Part shown: positions 37,683 to 46,548 of the stretch, one piece after another | Numbering within the stretch: position 1 is the stretch's first letter | Layout of the letters: every line of letters begins with the position of its first letter | From: Micromonospora inyonensis | GTDB lineage: Bacteria; Actinomycetota; Actinomycetes; Mycobacteriales; Micromonosporaceae | Length of the DNA: 64,000 bases | Direction: 5' to 3' | Assembly: GCF_900091415.1 (NCBI RefSeq) | Contig: NZ_FMHU01000002.1 | Location: 1,984,001-2,048,000, forward strand | Program-made: the position numbers and the translations under genes | Notes under the pieces: generated by a model | Databases searched by the model: none | What the model was told of the DNA's origin: nothing | Seen by the model: the letters and a program-made list of their open reading frames with translations, nothing else

Positions 37683-38360
37683 GTGAGTGCTCGCGCGAAG
37701 CCCGTGTCGGTGGTGGACGCCATCGCCCGCGACCTCCGGCGTGCCGTTCTCAGCGGGGAGCTCGCGGCCGGCACCCCGCTGACCGAGTGGGAGGTGGCGA
37801 AGCGCTACGAGGTGGCGCGACCCACCGGGAAAGCTGCCGTAGAGCAGTTGGTCTACGACAGGTTGCTCGTCCGGGACAACCATCGTTCGGCGCGCGTCGT
37901 GACGCTCGGGGCAGAGGACGTCCGGGACATCTACCGCACCCGCGCCCACATCGAGGGCGAAGCGGCGCGCCGCCTGGCACGCGCACGCACCGACGTGCCG
38001 GCGGCCCGCGCGGCGAACGCAGAGATCTCCGCCTTGACGGACGACTCCGTTCTGGAAGTGGTGGGACCCGACATGCGCTTCCACACCGCTCTGGTCGATG
38101 CGCTCGGCAGCCCGCGGATCAGCCGTATGTACGGCTCGCTCGTCACCGAGGCAACTCTGTGCATGACTCAGGTGCAGGGTCGGCACCTCTTGGAGACGAC
38201 GCTCATCGCAGCCGAGCACGAGCAGTTGCTGGACCTCATCGCAGAAGGAGAGGAATCGGAAGCGGTCGCCCTGCTCGAGCTGCACCTGGCGCGAGCGCGC
38301 GAGCGCCTCGTCCGTGCGATTGGCGGTGTGGCACAGTCAGAGGCCGTAGCCCGTCCCTGA
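37683..38360 (+). CDS. GntR-family (FCD) transcriptional regulator
   Basis: A 225-residue regulator with an N-terminal winged helix (AIARDLRRAVLSGELAAGTP, YEVARPTGKAAVEQLVYDRL) and an all-helical FCD ligand domain (DIYRTRAHIEGEAARRLARA, MRFHTALVDALGSPRI, HLARARERL). FCD regulators sense carboxylic acids through metal-binding His/Asp residues. The start is GTG 37683. Divergent placement from the FAD/Fe-S dehydrogenase suggests that it controls that gene and senses its 2-hydroxyacid substrate. Confidence 0.87.
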   Translation: MSARAKPVSVVDAIARDLRRAVLSGELAAGTPLTEWEVAKRYEVARPTGKAAVEQLVYDRLLVRDNHRSARVVTLGAEDVRDIYRTRAHIEGEAARRLARARTDVPAARAANAEISALTDDSVLEVVGPDMRFHTALVDALGSPRISRMYGSLVTEATLCMTQVQGRHLLETTLIAAEHEQLLDLIAEGEESEAVALLELHLARARERLVRAIGGVAQSEAVARP

Positions 38361-38470
38361 CCGTGCCGGAGCGTGACGCACGTCTGCCGGGTCGCCGGTA
38401 GGTGCGCGGTGCATCGCCTATTGGTCGCGTCGAGGTCCCCGCCGGAGAAGGTGAAGCCCGAGGGCGTGAA

Positions 38471-39343
38471 TCAGATGCTGCGGACCAGTTCGCGGGTGAA
38501 GCGCGCAGCCGGCTCGGCGAGCAGACCGTGCAGCTCCCCGAAAAGACGCTCGGCCGCGAGACCCGGCCAGTCCGGTGGGAGGCACTCAGGCGGCAGACCA
38601 GGGTCGACGTACGGCAGTCGCCGCCAGGCGGTCACCGCGTCGACGTATTCGGCGAATGCCTCCGCACACGCCCGTTCCTCAGGCGTCACTGGTCGCCACC
38701 TCTCAAGGAGGGGACGGAAGAGGGCTTCGAACTGTCGATAGCGGGTCGCCAGGTCGTTCAGGTCCCACCAGGTACCGACCTTCTCCGCGAGATCGCCCTG
38801 CGCGAGGCTGCGGGCGGAGAAGAACTCCACGAGATGGTCGAGCCCATCGCGCTCCAACTCCCGTCGCGCGCCCTCGTAGACTGGGCCAGGCGCGATCCAC
38901 AGTGCCGCGCTGACAGTGCCGAAGCCACGTCGGGTCAAGATTTTGCGGATCTGGTAGCGCAGGTTCCGGTGAGACTCGGGAACTGAAAAGGTGGCGAGCA
39001 CCCACGGGTCCTCGCGTCGAGCGCGACGCGGCGTGAAGATCCGCTCGTCGCCCTCGCGGAAGGTCTCCTCAAGCTCGGGGTTGAGCACGTAGATCGAGGA
39101 CCCCCCGCGCTTGTCACTCACCAGGACATGGCGGCGCTTCAATCGCGACAGGGCGGTGCGCGCGGCTGGCTCCTCGACCCCGAGCAGGCCAAGGAGCCGG
39201 ACGATCGCGGCGACCGTCAACGGCTGGGGGCGCCCGTACAGCGCGATGATGCTGGTGACGAGCTGCTGGGTACGGCGAGAACCTTGCGTAGGATCGCCAG
39301 GGTCATGCGGACGCGTTTCATCAACGTCGTGACCAGCGCTCAT
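38471..39343 (-). CDS. PaaX-family transcriptional regulator 2
   Basis: A 290-residue PaaX-type regulator with the same three-domain order as the one at 33883 (LTVAAIVRLLGLLGVEEPAA, VLATFSVPESHRNLRYQIRK, FGTVSAALWIAPG, WRRLPYVDPGLPPECLPPDW). ATG 39343 is preferred. Six codons upstream another ATG is possible. It stands upstream of the ABC importer operon on the same strand but 350 bp away. Two PaaX paralogues within 6 kb suggest separate control of uptake and degradation by CoA thioesters. Confidence 0.85.
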   Translation of the reverse strand: MSAGHDVDETRPHDPGDPTQGSRRTQQLVTSIIALYGRPQPLTVAAIVRLLGLLGVEEPAARTALSRLKRRHVLVSDKRGGSSIYVLNPELEETFREGDERIFTPRRARREDPWVLATFSVPESHRNLRYQIRKILTRRGFGTVSAALWIAPGPVYEGARRELERDGLDHLVEFFSARSLAQGDLAEKVGTWWDLNDLATRYRQFEALFRPLLERWRPVTPEERACAEAFAEYVDAVTAWRRLPYVDPGLPPECLPPDWPGLAAERLFGELHGLLAEPAARFTRELVRSI

Positions 39344-39691
39344 GCGTTCCCCTCGAACCATCCCAGTGCCCTACGGCCCTTCCGGGCCTCAGCCCCACTC
39401 AGGCACCCACTCGCGCCTTACCCTATAGCTGATCGATCCACGCCTACCGCTGGGGGAAGGGCTGCGGCGCTTTCCGCACCGGCCCGTTCGCCGTCGATGT
39501 GGACAGACACGTAGCGGTCGTGGGCGACACCACAGCGAGCGGGCTCGTCCCGGCCGCTCCAGGACCAGATCCGTGGCCACCTGACTCCGCGCAGCGGGCC
39601 GCCACGTCGCGACCGTCATCGGTAATCAGATCGAGCAACATGTTTCCCGGCCGACGTTCACGTGGCCGAGCCGCCACGGCCAACCCTCACC
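39344..39691. other. 348-bp gap, no gene recognised
   Basis: Between the second PaaX gene and the end of the ABC ATPase gene I find short open frames on both strands, but none with recognisable motifs or a good ribosome-binding site. It includes the 5' region of the paaX gene. Confidence 0.4.
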
Positions 39692-41221
39692 TCACTCACG
39701 ATGGAGCCCACTCATGAGCCGGCCGATCGAACCGCGGTCGGCGTGGGCACGATCGATCTCGCCGGCAATCTCGCCGTTGTAGAAGACAGCAATACGGTCA
39801 CTGAGCGCCAACAGCTCCTCGAGTTCGTTGGATACGAGGAGGATTGCGGTACCTGACTCGGCACTGCGCAGGATCTGTTTCCGGATGGTCTCGATCGCCC
39901 CTATGTCCAGGCCGGTCGTCGGGTTCACGACCAGGGCGACGTCGCGCGGGAGGGTCAGCTCACGACCCAGCAGCAACTTCTGGAGGTTCCCACCGCTGAG
40001 GTCCGCCACCCTGGTCGTGGGCCGACAGTTCCGGACGTCGTAGTCCGAGATGAGCCTGTCTGCCAGACGCGAGAAGTACCCCGTGTTGACGATGAGGCCC
40101 CAGGCCCTTCGCGCCTCGGGTTCGTCGATATGCCGCAGGCCGATGTTCCAGGCGGCGTCGCTGTCGAGGATGAGGCCCTCTCGGCGCGGGTTAGCGGGAA
40201 CATGGCTGACCCGCCGCGGGCCGCCGGCGGATGATCCGGTTCCCACGAACTCGACGTCTCCGCGCTCCCAGGGGCGCAGCCCCGCCAGGCATTCGACCAG
40301 CTCGTGCTGTCCGCTTCCATCGACCCCCGCAACGCCCAGGATCTCGCCTTGTCTCAGGCTCAGCCCCACTCCCTTGAGCGCCCACGCTCCCCGATCCCCC
40401 TTCGCCCAGAGATCTGAGACCCGCAGAACCTCAGTGGGGCGAACGGTGCTGGTCGTTCGCAACGCGGGGTGGATGTCGCGGCCCACCATGAGCGCCGCGA
40501 GACTCTCGTCGTCGAGCTCGTCCACGTTGGCAGCGGCGACGACACGACCTCCGCGCATCACCGTCACCTTGTCGCAGAGCTCCAGGACCTCGCGAACCTT
40601 GTGACTGATGAAGACGATGGCCAGACCTGCGGCCTTCAGCTTACGGAGTACGTCGAAGAACGACTTGGTCTCTTCGGGAGACAGAACAGACGTCGGCTCA
40701 TCAAGAATGAGGAGCTTCGAGTGGCGATAGAGCGCCGACAGGATCGCGACCCGTTGTTTCTCCGAGGGAGACAAGTCTCGTCCACGTCTGCTCGTCCAGT
40801 TCACGCCGGTGTCGGACGCCCTGCCCATCGGGATTCCGAACTCGTCCGCGACAGCCACGATCTCCTGCGCCAGCTGATCGCGCGAACTGTGTCCCAGTCC
40901 TTTCCTGCTGCCCAGAGCGACGTTCTCCGCGACGGTAAGGGTGTCAACCAGCATGAATGTTTGGTGCACCATCGCCACGCCGCCCTCGAGTGCCTCGAGC
41001 GGATCTGCCCAGTCGCGGGTGTCGCCCTCGACCAAGACGTGCCCCTCGTCCTGCCTGTACAGGCCGGACGCGATGTTCATCAGTGTGGTCTTGCCCGCAC
41101 CGTTCTCGCCGATCAGGGCATGAATCTCACCGGGCATAACGGCGAAGTCAACGTGCTCGTTGGCGTATCGGCCCCCGAACTGCTTTGAAATTCCGCGCAT
41201 TTCCAAGGTGGCGACAGTCAT
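39692..41221 (-). CDS. ABC importer ATP-binding protein (two ATPase domains)
   Basis: A 509-residue protein with two ABC domains as in nucleoside/BMP-type importers. The first has Walker A GENGAGKTT, a variant signature LSPSEKQRVAI and Walker B LLILDEPTSVLS. The second has a degenerate Walker A (GVDGSGQHELVE) and a canonical signature LSGGNLQKLLLG. The gene ends the operon. ATG 41221, eight bases after the permease stop, is the start. It energises the two permeases upstream. Confidence 0.9.
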   Translation of the reverse strand: MTVATLEMRGISKQFGGRYANEHVDFAVMPGEIHALIGENGAGKTTLMNIASGLYRQDEGHVLVEGDTRDWADPLEALEGGVAMVHQTFMLVDTLTVAENVALGSRKGLGHSSRDQLAQEIVAVADEFGIPMGRASDTGVNWTSRRGRDLSPSEKQRVAILSALYRHSKLLILDEPTSVLSPEETKSFFDVLRKLKAAGLAIVFISHKVREVLELCDKVTVMRGGRVVAAANVDELDDESLAALMVGRDIHPALRTTSTVRPTEVLRVSDLWAKGDRGAWALKGVGLSLRQGEILGVAGVDGSGQHELVECLAGLRPWERGDVEFVGTGSSAGGPRRVSHVPANPRREGLILDSDAAWNIGLRHIDEPEARRAWGLIVNTGYFSRLADRLISDYDVRNCRPTTRVADLSGGNLQKLLLGRELTLPRDVALVVNPTTGLDIGAIETIRKQILRSAESGTAILLVSNELEELLALSDRIAVFYNGEIAGEIDRAHADRGSIGRLMSGLHRE

Positions 41222-41229
41222 GACGGCCC

Positions 41230-42153
41230 CTACCCCCTGAGCTCGCGATGAAAAGGAACACCCAGGGCGCCAGGCGCCCGATGATTGACGAACAGGCACA
41301 GGGCCGCCATCGCCAGCACGTATGGAAACATGCCCAAGATCTCGGGAGGAACGTCCATGCCACGGGCGTTCATCCACAGCTGCAATGCGTCGGCCGTACC
41401 GAACATCAACGTGGCGAACAGCACCCTGAGTGGCCGCCAGCCCCCGACGACGAGAGCCGCCAGCGCGATGAATCCCCTGCCTCCCGACACGCCGGCAGTG
41501 AACGAGCTGAGGATCCCCAGCGACAGCATCGCGCCACCGAGACCAGCCAGGAGCCCGCTGACAAGTACGGCGCGGTTGCGGGTGGTGGAGACCGGAATTC
41601 CTCGCGTCTCGGCAACCCGCGGAGCCTCGCCCACCGAGGACAGTCGCATGCCGGAGTGGCTCTTCGTCAGGTAGTACGTTAGGAACGCGGCCGCCCCGTA
41701 GGCGATATAGACAAGGATATTCTGCGCAAAAAGCGCCTGCCCGATCACGGGGATCTCGGAAAGTAGCGGAATCTCCAGGCGGGGTAGGCCGGGTGCCCGC
41801 TGGTAGGGCGTCCCGGCCTTGCCGAGGATCACGTCGTTGAAGAAGGTCGTGGCACCGCTCGCCAGGGTGATCAGGCCGATCGCGACCGTCACCTGGTTGA
41901 TGCGCAGCCGAATCGAGAGTTCGGCGAACCCCCAGGCCAGGAGCATCCCGCCGATTCCTCCGGCGACGGCTCCGACGTAGGCATTGGTGTCTCGGGCCAC
42001 TATGACAGCGAGGAACGCGCCGACGAGCATGTAGCCCTCCAGCGCGAGAGCGAACACGCCCGCTCGTTCGGAGAGCAGGCCGCCCATCGCTGCGAGGAGA
42101 AGCGGGGTCGTCAACGCAATCGCAGAGACAAGGATCGTGCTGACGTCATTCAT
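41230..42153 (-). CDS. ABC importer permease 2 (BMP/nucleoside type)
   Basis: A 307-residue permease with about eight membrane segments (LVSAIALTTPLLLAAMGGLL, GGRGFIALAALVVGGWRP). The GRGFIALA motif is typical of the branched-chain/BMP permease family. It overlaps the preceding permease gene by four bases (ATGA) and forms the channel with it. Substrate unknown. Confidence 0.88.
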   Translation of the reverse strand: MNDVSTILVSAIALTTPLLLAAMGGLLSERAGVFALALEGYMLVGAFLAVIVARDTNAYVGAVAGGIGGMLLAWGFAELSIRLRINQVTVAIGLITLASGATTFFNDVILGKAGTPYQRAPGLPRLEIPLLSEIPVIGQALFAQNILVYIAYGAAAFLTYYLTKSHSGMRLSSVGEAPRVAETRGIPVSTTRNRAVLVSGLLAGLGGAMLSLGILSSFTAGVSGGRGFIALAALVVGGWRPLRVLFATLMFGTADALQLWMNARGMDVPPEILGMFPYVLAMAALCLFVNHRAPGALGVPFHRELRG

Positions 42154-43268
42154 GACGAGCGCACCCCTTCTCGTGTGCTGGTCGAACCGACGTCCGCGTC
42201 GCCCCGCGAGACCGCCGCGCCGACAGGTCGCTCACGAGACCTCTGATGTCGTTTGATGAGCGCGCGGATGTCGGGAGCGCGAGCAACGAGGAGGAACATG
42301 ACGATGACCACTCCCTGCATCAGGTCCACGATCGCGGCGGGTACTCCGAGGTTCAACTGAGCTTCGAACGCCCCGGTCTGTAGTGCTCCGAATCCCACCC
42401 CCGCGACGAGGCATCCGAGGGCCGATCCTCCGCCGATGAGGCCAACCACGATTCCGATGTACCAGTTGTCGATCAGCCCCTCCTGCAAGCGGTACTTTTC
42501 GCCCTGCAGGACCATAGCGCCCGCTATACCTGACAGGGCACCGCTGACGAGGAACGCTTGCAGCTTGACAGAACGGACGTTGAAGCCGGCGTAACGCGCG
42601 GCCTCGGGATTCTTCCCGACACTGCTGAGCTTGAAGCCCCACGTGGTGTAACGCAGCAGGAAGCCGATCAGGAGGACACATCCGACAGCGACGATGATGC
42701 CCGCGCTCGCTCGACTTCCGGGCATGATGATCGGCAGGCGAGCCGATTGCGGAAGGACGACGCTCTCCGGCAAATCAGCGTTGGCGTCTTTCAGTGGACC
42801 GCGCAGGAGATACGCGACCAACGCGACCCCGATGAAGTTCATCATCAGCGTCGTCACCAGCTCATTCGCACCGCGCTGCATTTTCATCAATGCCGGAATC
42901 AGCGCCCACAGGGCTCCGCCGACAGCTCCACCGAGAAGGCACGCCGGTAGGTGCAGCGCCGTCGGGAGACTGACGGAGGTTGCCACCAGGAACGATCCGA
43001 CCGTGCCGAGCAGGAACTGACCCTGCATTCCGATGTTGATGACGTGGCCGCGCAGCCCGAATGCGAAACTCAAACCGAGCATCGTCAGGACCGCTACCGA
43101 GTTCATCGTCGAGCCGAGGGCGTAGGTGGTCCCTACCGCCCCTGAGACGATGGTCGCCAGGGTCGACCAGGGTGAGACACCCACGGTCAACGCGGCGAGA
43201 GCACTCGTCACGAGCGCGAGCGCCGCAGCGACCACCGCTCGGAGCGGCGAGATTCGCAACAGATCCAT
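42150..43268 (-). CDS. ABC importer permease 1 (BMP/nucleoside type)
   Basis: A 372-residue permease with about nine hydrophobic segments. Family-specific stretches are GLRGHVINIGMQGQFLLGTV and KNPEAARYAGFNVRSVKL. The C-terminus has a 40-residue hydrophilic tail. It begins 13 bases after the substrate-binding protein gene and overlaps the next permease gene. It partners permease 2 in a heteromeric channel. Confidence 0.88.
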   Translation of the reverse strand: MDLLRISPLRAVVAAALALVTSALAALTVGVSPWSTLATIVSGAVGTTYALGSTMNSVAVLTMLGLSFAFGLRGHVINIGMQGQFLLGTVGSFLVATSVSLPTALHLPACLLGGAVGGALWALIPALMKMQRGANELVTTLMMNFIGVALVAYLLRGPLKDANADLPESVVLPQSARLPIIMPGSRASAGIIVAVGCVLLIGFLLRYTTWGFKLSSVGKNPEAARYAGFNVRSVKLQAFLVSGALSGIAGAMVLQGEKYRLQEGLIDNWYIGIVVGLIGGGSALGCLVAGVGFGALQTGAFEAQLNLGVPAAIVDLMQGVVIVMFLLVARAPDIRALIKRHQRSRERPVGAAVSRGDADVGSTSTREGVRSS

Positions 43269-43281
43269 GCCGAATGTGTCC

Positions 43282-44295
43282 TCAGTTAGCGGTGGCGGCC
43301 GCGACGTTGGCGTTGATCTCGCTGACCTTGTCGTTGGGGAGTAATCCGCGGAAGTCCGCGAGAGAGAAGACGTCCTGCTTGTAGCCCTCGGAGACGACCT
43401 CCGGAGCCAGCGATCCGGCGTGATAGCGCTCGAAGGTCCGCACCATCATGCCAACGAAATCGAACACCAGAGAGGTGATCACGGTCTTCGGGGCCATCTC
43501 GTTCTCGTCCACCCCGAAGCCGATCGCATACGCGCCCGCGTTCTCGGCCGCCTTGAAGAGGCCCGGTTGCCCATCATTGGTGATACCGAAGATGACGTCG
43601 GCACCCTTGTCGAGGGCGGCAGTCGCCTGCTGGGTGGCCTTGATCGGGTCGCCGGTGGGAATGCCGGTGTAGGAGATGTCGACGGTGGCACCCGGGTTCA
43701 CCTTCTTGACCCCGGCGGCGTAGCCATCCATCAACTCCTTGATCGGCGCAATAGAGTCGTCGGCTCCGATCCCGGCGACGTGGTTCGTCTTGGTCGCCAC
43801 GCCCGCAGCCAGGCCCGCGAGGTAGCCGCCGTCCTTGTAGTCGTTCGTCACGGCAGAGACGTTGGGTGCCTGGGACTTGTAGCCGCCCACAATCACGAAG
43901 TCCGTGTCGGGGAACTCGGGGCCCACCTCGAGGGCTGCCGCCTGGCCGGTGATGTCGTTGGCGATCACCAGGTTGTAGCCGCGCGATGCGTAGTTGCGGA
44001 AGGTGTCTGCCCACGTCTCGGCTTTGATGTCGCCCTCTACATCGACGTCGGCTCCGAACTTCTTGGCGATCTCGTCGCCCCCGGCCTGGGTCATCCGGCC
44101 GAGGCCGGAGTCCTTGAGTCCGACGCTCGTCAAGATCGCGACCTTGGGAGCACCTTTGGTGGCGCCGTCGGACGAGTTGCCGGAGTCGCTCCCGCACGCC
44201 GACATCGTGAGCCCGGCCAGCGCGAGACTGGTGACGGCTGCCGCCACGCGGCGCGGCGTGGAGTTCCCTCGACGTGTACACAACTTGAGTTTCAC
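43282..44295 (-). CDS. BMP-family substrate-binding lipoprotein
   Basis: A 337-residue lipoprotein. A signal peptide with lipobox LTMSAC is followed by a basic-membrane-protein-type periplasmic-binding fold (KVAILTSVGLKDSGLGRMTQ, PDTDFVIVGGYKSQAPNVSA, GIGADDSIAPIKELMDGY). Known members bind purine nucleosides or related small molecules. In this catabolic context another ligand is possible. It is the first gene of the importer operon, with a TTGACA-type promoter 95 bp upstream. Confidence 0.9.
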   Translation of the reverse strand: MKLKLCTRRGNSTPRRVAAAVTSLALAGLTMSACGSDSGNSSDGATKGAPKVAILTSVGLKDSGLGRMTQAGGDEIAKKFGADVDVEGDIKAETWADTFRNYASRGYNLVIANDITGQAAALEVGPEFPDTDFVIVGGYKSQAPNVSAVTNDYKDGGYLAGLAAGVATKTNHVAGIGADDSIAPIKELMDGYAAGVKKVNPGATVDISYTGIPTGDPIKATQQATAALDKGADVIFGITNDGQPGLFKAAENAGAYAIGFGVDENEMAPKTVITSLVFDFVGMMVRTFERYHAGSLAPEVVSEGYKQDVFSLADFRGLLPNDKVSEINANVAAATAN

Positions 44296-44366
44296 AGCGC
44301 CTCCTGAGGCAAGGCATGAACACCCTGCGATGGACGGATGGTGCGAAGAACTTACGGATATAACGA

Positions 44367-44395
44367 ATATTTTGCGATCGTCCTTGTTTTGTCAA
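44367..44395 (-). promoter_or_regulatory. Sigma-70-type promoter of the importer operon
   Basis: On the minus strand a perfect TTGACA (44395-44390) is followed after 17 bases by AAATAT in unusually AT-rich DNA. It lies about 70 bp upstream of the lipoprotein start codon. The -35 match is exact and the -10 is only fair. Confidence 0.55.
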
Positions 44396-44466
44396 TACCC
44401 CGAAGGGGCCGATCGGCCAGTGGAACGCCGGGACCTGCGTGCCGCGCCCCCCAACCACGCGCTCCG

Positions 44467-44692
44467 ACGCTCCGCGGCACCACCCAGATGGCCACGATGT
44501 CCGAACAGCTGCGCCGCTCGCTGACCTCCGACCGCGGCAAGGAACTCACAGGTAGATTCCGCGAAGACACTGGGGCGGAAGACACCCGCCGAGGCACTCG
44601 GCGATCAACTGGCCTCGCTCGGACAGACCGGTGTTGCATACACCGGTGAGTCCGGTCAATTCAGGTCAGTTCACTTCCTGGGCCTTCGGTGA
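44467..44692 (+). pseudogene. IS30-family transposase remnant
   Basis: Two pieces of an IS30-type transposase in different frames. One piece, from about 44488, has MSEQLRRSLTSDRGKELTG, matching the central LRRSLTWDxGKE block with its catalytic Asp. The other, from 44564, has KTLGRKTPAEALGDQLASL, the conserved C-terminus, and continues to a stop at 44690. The middle, with the other catalytic residues, is missing. It is a decayed IS at the junction between the importer operon and the hydrolase genes. Confidence 0.7.
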
Positions 44693-45074
44693 GCGGGTCC
44701 GCTCGGTTGAGGCTGCTGCCATCCTTCGGCACGGTCGGCCACGGCCCTGACAACGCGATGATGGAGAGGTCCTGGTCCTCGGCGCAGATCGAGCCCCTGA
44801 ACCACCGAAAAATGGAGACCACGTCGAGCTTGCGAGCGCGATCTTCGAGTACATCGGGTTCCGCGCCCAGCACCGCCTCAGCGCTCGGCTCCGGGAACCA
44901 GATCGAGTACGAGCTAGTCTCCCACCCGCAAACACCGTTCCCGCCGGAAGATTCAACACCGCGAGCGGGAAACCAGGTCGTAGGGCAGGTCAAACTGTCA
45001 CCGTTTCGTGCAGCAGTCCCGCCCTCCCATCGGCACCATGCCACTCTCGTTCATGTGAGCCGGCCTCGTCGCGC
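44693..45074. other. Gap with no recognised gene
   Basis: The 380 bp between the IS30 remnant and the hydrolase gene hold only open frames of unconvincing composition on both strands. A 127-residue minus-strand frame is present but shows no motif and no good ribosome-binding site. Confidence 0.4.
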
Positions 45075-46274
45075 CTATTCCTGTCCAAGCAGATCGAGGG
45101 CTGCGTCCAACAGCACACCTTCGACCAGGTGCTCCATCACCCCGAAGTGAGCGACATCTGGCACATGCAGGGATGTGACCTCCCCGACATGTGCCGCCCA
45201 CTGCGTCCTGAGCTGCTCGGTCTGGAGGTGAAACTCACTGGATTCCTGTGCGCCCACGGCCACGACGGCTCGGAGGTTGGCCGGCGGCACCAGGAACATC
45301 GGGCTCAATCCTCGGAACCCGTTTGCCCGTTGAAGTCCGAGCGTGGAGGCCACCGGCATGAGGAGCAGAGGGGTCAGATCATACAGGCCACTGACTCCAA
45401 GAAAGCCACTCAAGAACTCTTCTTCCGGCTTTCCTCGGACGCCTGCGCACATCATTGCGGCTAGATGCGCGCCCGCCGAATGCCCGATCGCCACAGCTCC
45501 CCTGGACCGATATCCGAGGTCGTGCGCGTTCGCATACAGCCACGAACATGCCTCGTCGACCTGCGTCACGATATCCGAAAGGCCGACGTCGGGACAGAGA
45601 CTGTAGTTGAGGACAGCGACCGCGTAACCGCTGTCGAGGATCCCCTTGGTGAAGTGGCCGTGGTCGGCCTTGTCCATCATCTGGAAATAGCCACCGTGCA
45701 GGAAGATGGCCAAGGGCCGCGGCTCAGGGGTGCGTGGCAGGTAGAGGTCCAGGACGGCGTTCTTGTCCGCTCCATAGCGAAGATCGGCTCGGACGTCGTG
45801 ACTTGCGAGGTGTTCCAGGCCACGCCTTCGCCAGGAAGCCAGAATGTCGGGTACGCCGGATTCCCAAAGAATCGGTGAATACTGCCAGCCGAGCTCGTTC
45901 TCGTCGAAACCGGCAAAGATTGGCTCTCGAACTGAACGACTTTCACCGACGCTGCCCCGTCCGGTCAGTTCGGCAACGCCCCCCGAGCCGTCTCCGCTCG
46001 GCTCGACGCGGAGCAAGGGGATGTTTCCGGCAAAGTGTTGGCGCCACATTCGTTCGACGTGGGCAGCGTCAGGCACGCGCTTGGCCGGGTACCTGAGATC
46101 AGCATCGACGAACTCGATGTCGCCCACCGAGGCGTCAACGATAGCGTCCTGCAGGCAGCGGAAAATCATCTCGAGCGCGTCGTCAGGCTCTGCGTGCGAG
46201 ATATCGACGGTCACCCCGAAAGCGACCGAGTCCCCAACCCGGCGGACGAAGGGCGTGCTGTTCACGATACTCAT
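45075..46274 (-). CDS. Probable Rid-like/alpha-beta-hydrolase fusion
   Basis: A 399-residue protein. Residues 150-399 are an alpha/beta hydrolase of the esterase/formamidase type, with oxyanion motif FLHGGYFQM, nucleophile elbow GHSAGAH and a C-terminal DVAHFGVMEH carrying the likely catalytic His. Residues 1-110 (GDSVAFGVTVDISH, MIFRCLQDAIVDASVGDIEF, VERMWRQHFAGNIP) align in pattern with the Rid/YjgF fold, including that of the RidA at 49694. The Rid call is from motif spacing only. A hydrolase such as kynurenine formamidase would fit an anthranilate context, but an ester or carbamate substrate is equally possible. It follows the isochorismatase-type gene on the same strand. Confidence 0.7.
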   Translation of the reverse strand: MSIVNSTPFVRRVGDSVAFGVTVDISHAEPDDALEMIFRCLQDAIVDASVGDIEFVDADLRYPAKRVPDAAHVERMWRQHFAGNIPLLRVEPSGDGSGGVAELTGRGSVGESRSVREPIFAGFDENELGWQYSPILWESGVPDILASWRRRGLEHLASHDVRADLRYGADKNAVLDLYLPRTPEPRPLAIFLHGGYFQMMDKADHGHFTKGILDSGYAVAVLNYSLCPDVGLSDIVTQVDEACSWLYANAHDLGYRSRGAVAIGHSAGAHLAAMMCAGVRGKPEEEFLSGFLGVSGLYDLTPLLLMPVASTLGLQRANGFRGLSPMFLVPPANLRAVVAVGAQESSEFHLQTEQLRTQWAAHVGEVTSLHVPDVAHFGVMEHLVEGVLLDAALDLLGQE

Positions 46275-46383
46275 GGAGTCTCCTCCTTCGATGCTGCCAG
46301 TAGTCCGCAGGCAGGCTGGCTGGGGTGCAGCGGTTCAGGTATGGAGGCGAACCCGTCCTTCGATCCGTCCCTTGTGACGATTG

Positions 46384-46548
46384 TCATCGGCTGGCTGACG
46401 CGACGGGACCGGTCATCGCCATCACGTCCATGGGACCGTCGTAGTTCTGACCGACCAGAGCCGCTGCCTCGTTATTCGCCGCCGTCGCGCCGGTGCGACT
46501 CCCCGTCGCCATCCCCGGACGCAGAAAGGCGGTCGTGACAAATTGCAT
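46384..46548 (-). CDS. 54-residue ORF coupled to the isochorismatase-type gene
   Basis: A small frame whose ATG shares its A with the preceding stop (TGATG). It begins MQFVTTAFLRPGMATGS and ends VMAMTGPVASASR. The coupling is favourable, but there is no recognisable domain. It could equally be a chance frame in the 273-bp gap before the hydrolase gene. Confidence 0.3.
   Translation of the reverse strand: MQFVTTAFLRPGMATGSRTGATAANNEAAALVGQNYDGPMDVMAMTGPVASASR

Noticed and set aside
44661..45044. 127-residue minus-strand frame after the hydrolase gene
   Set aside because: No motif, no good ribosome-binding site and partial overlap with the IS30 remnant; not convincing as a gene.
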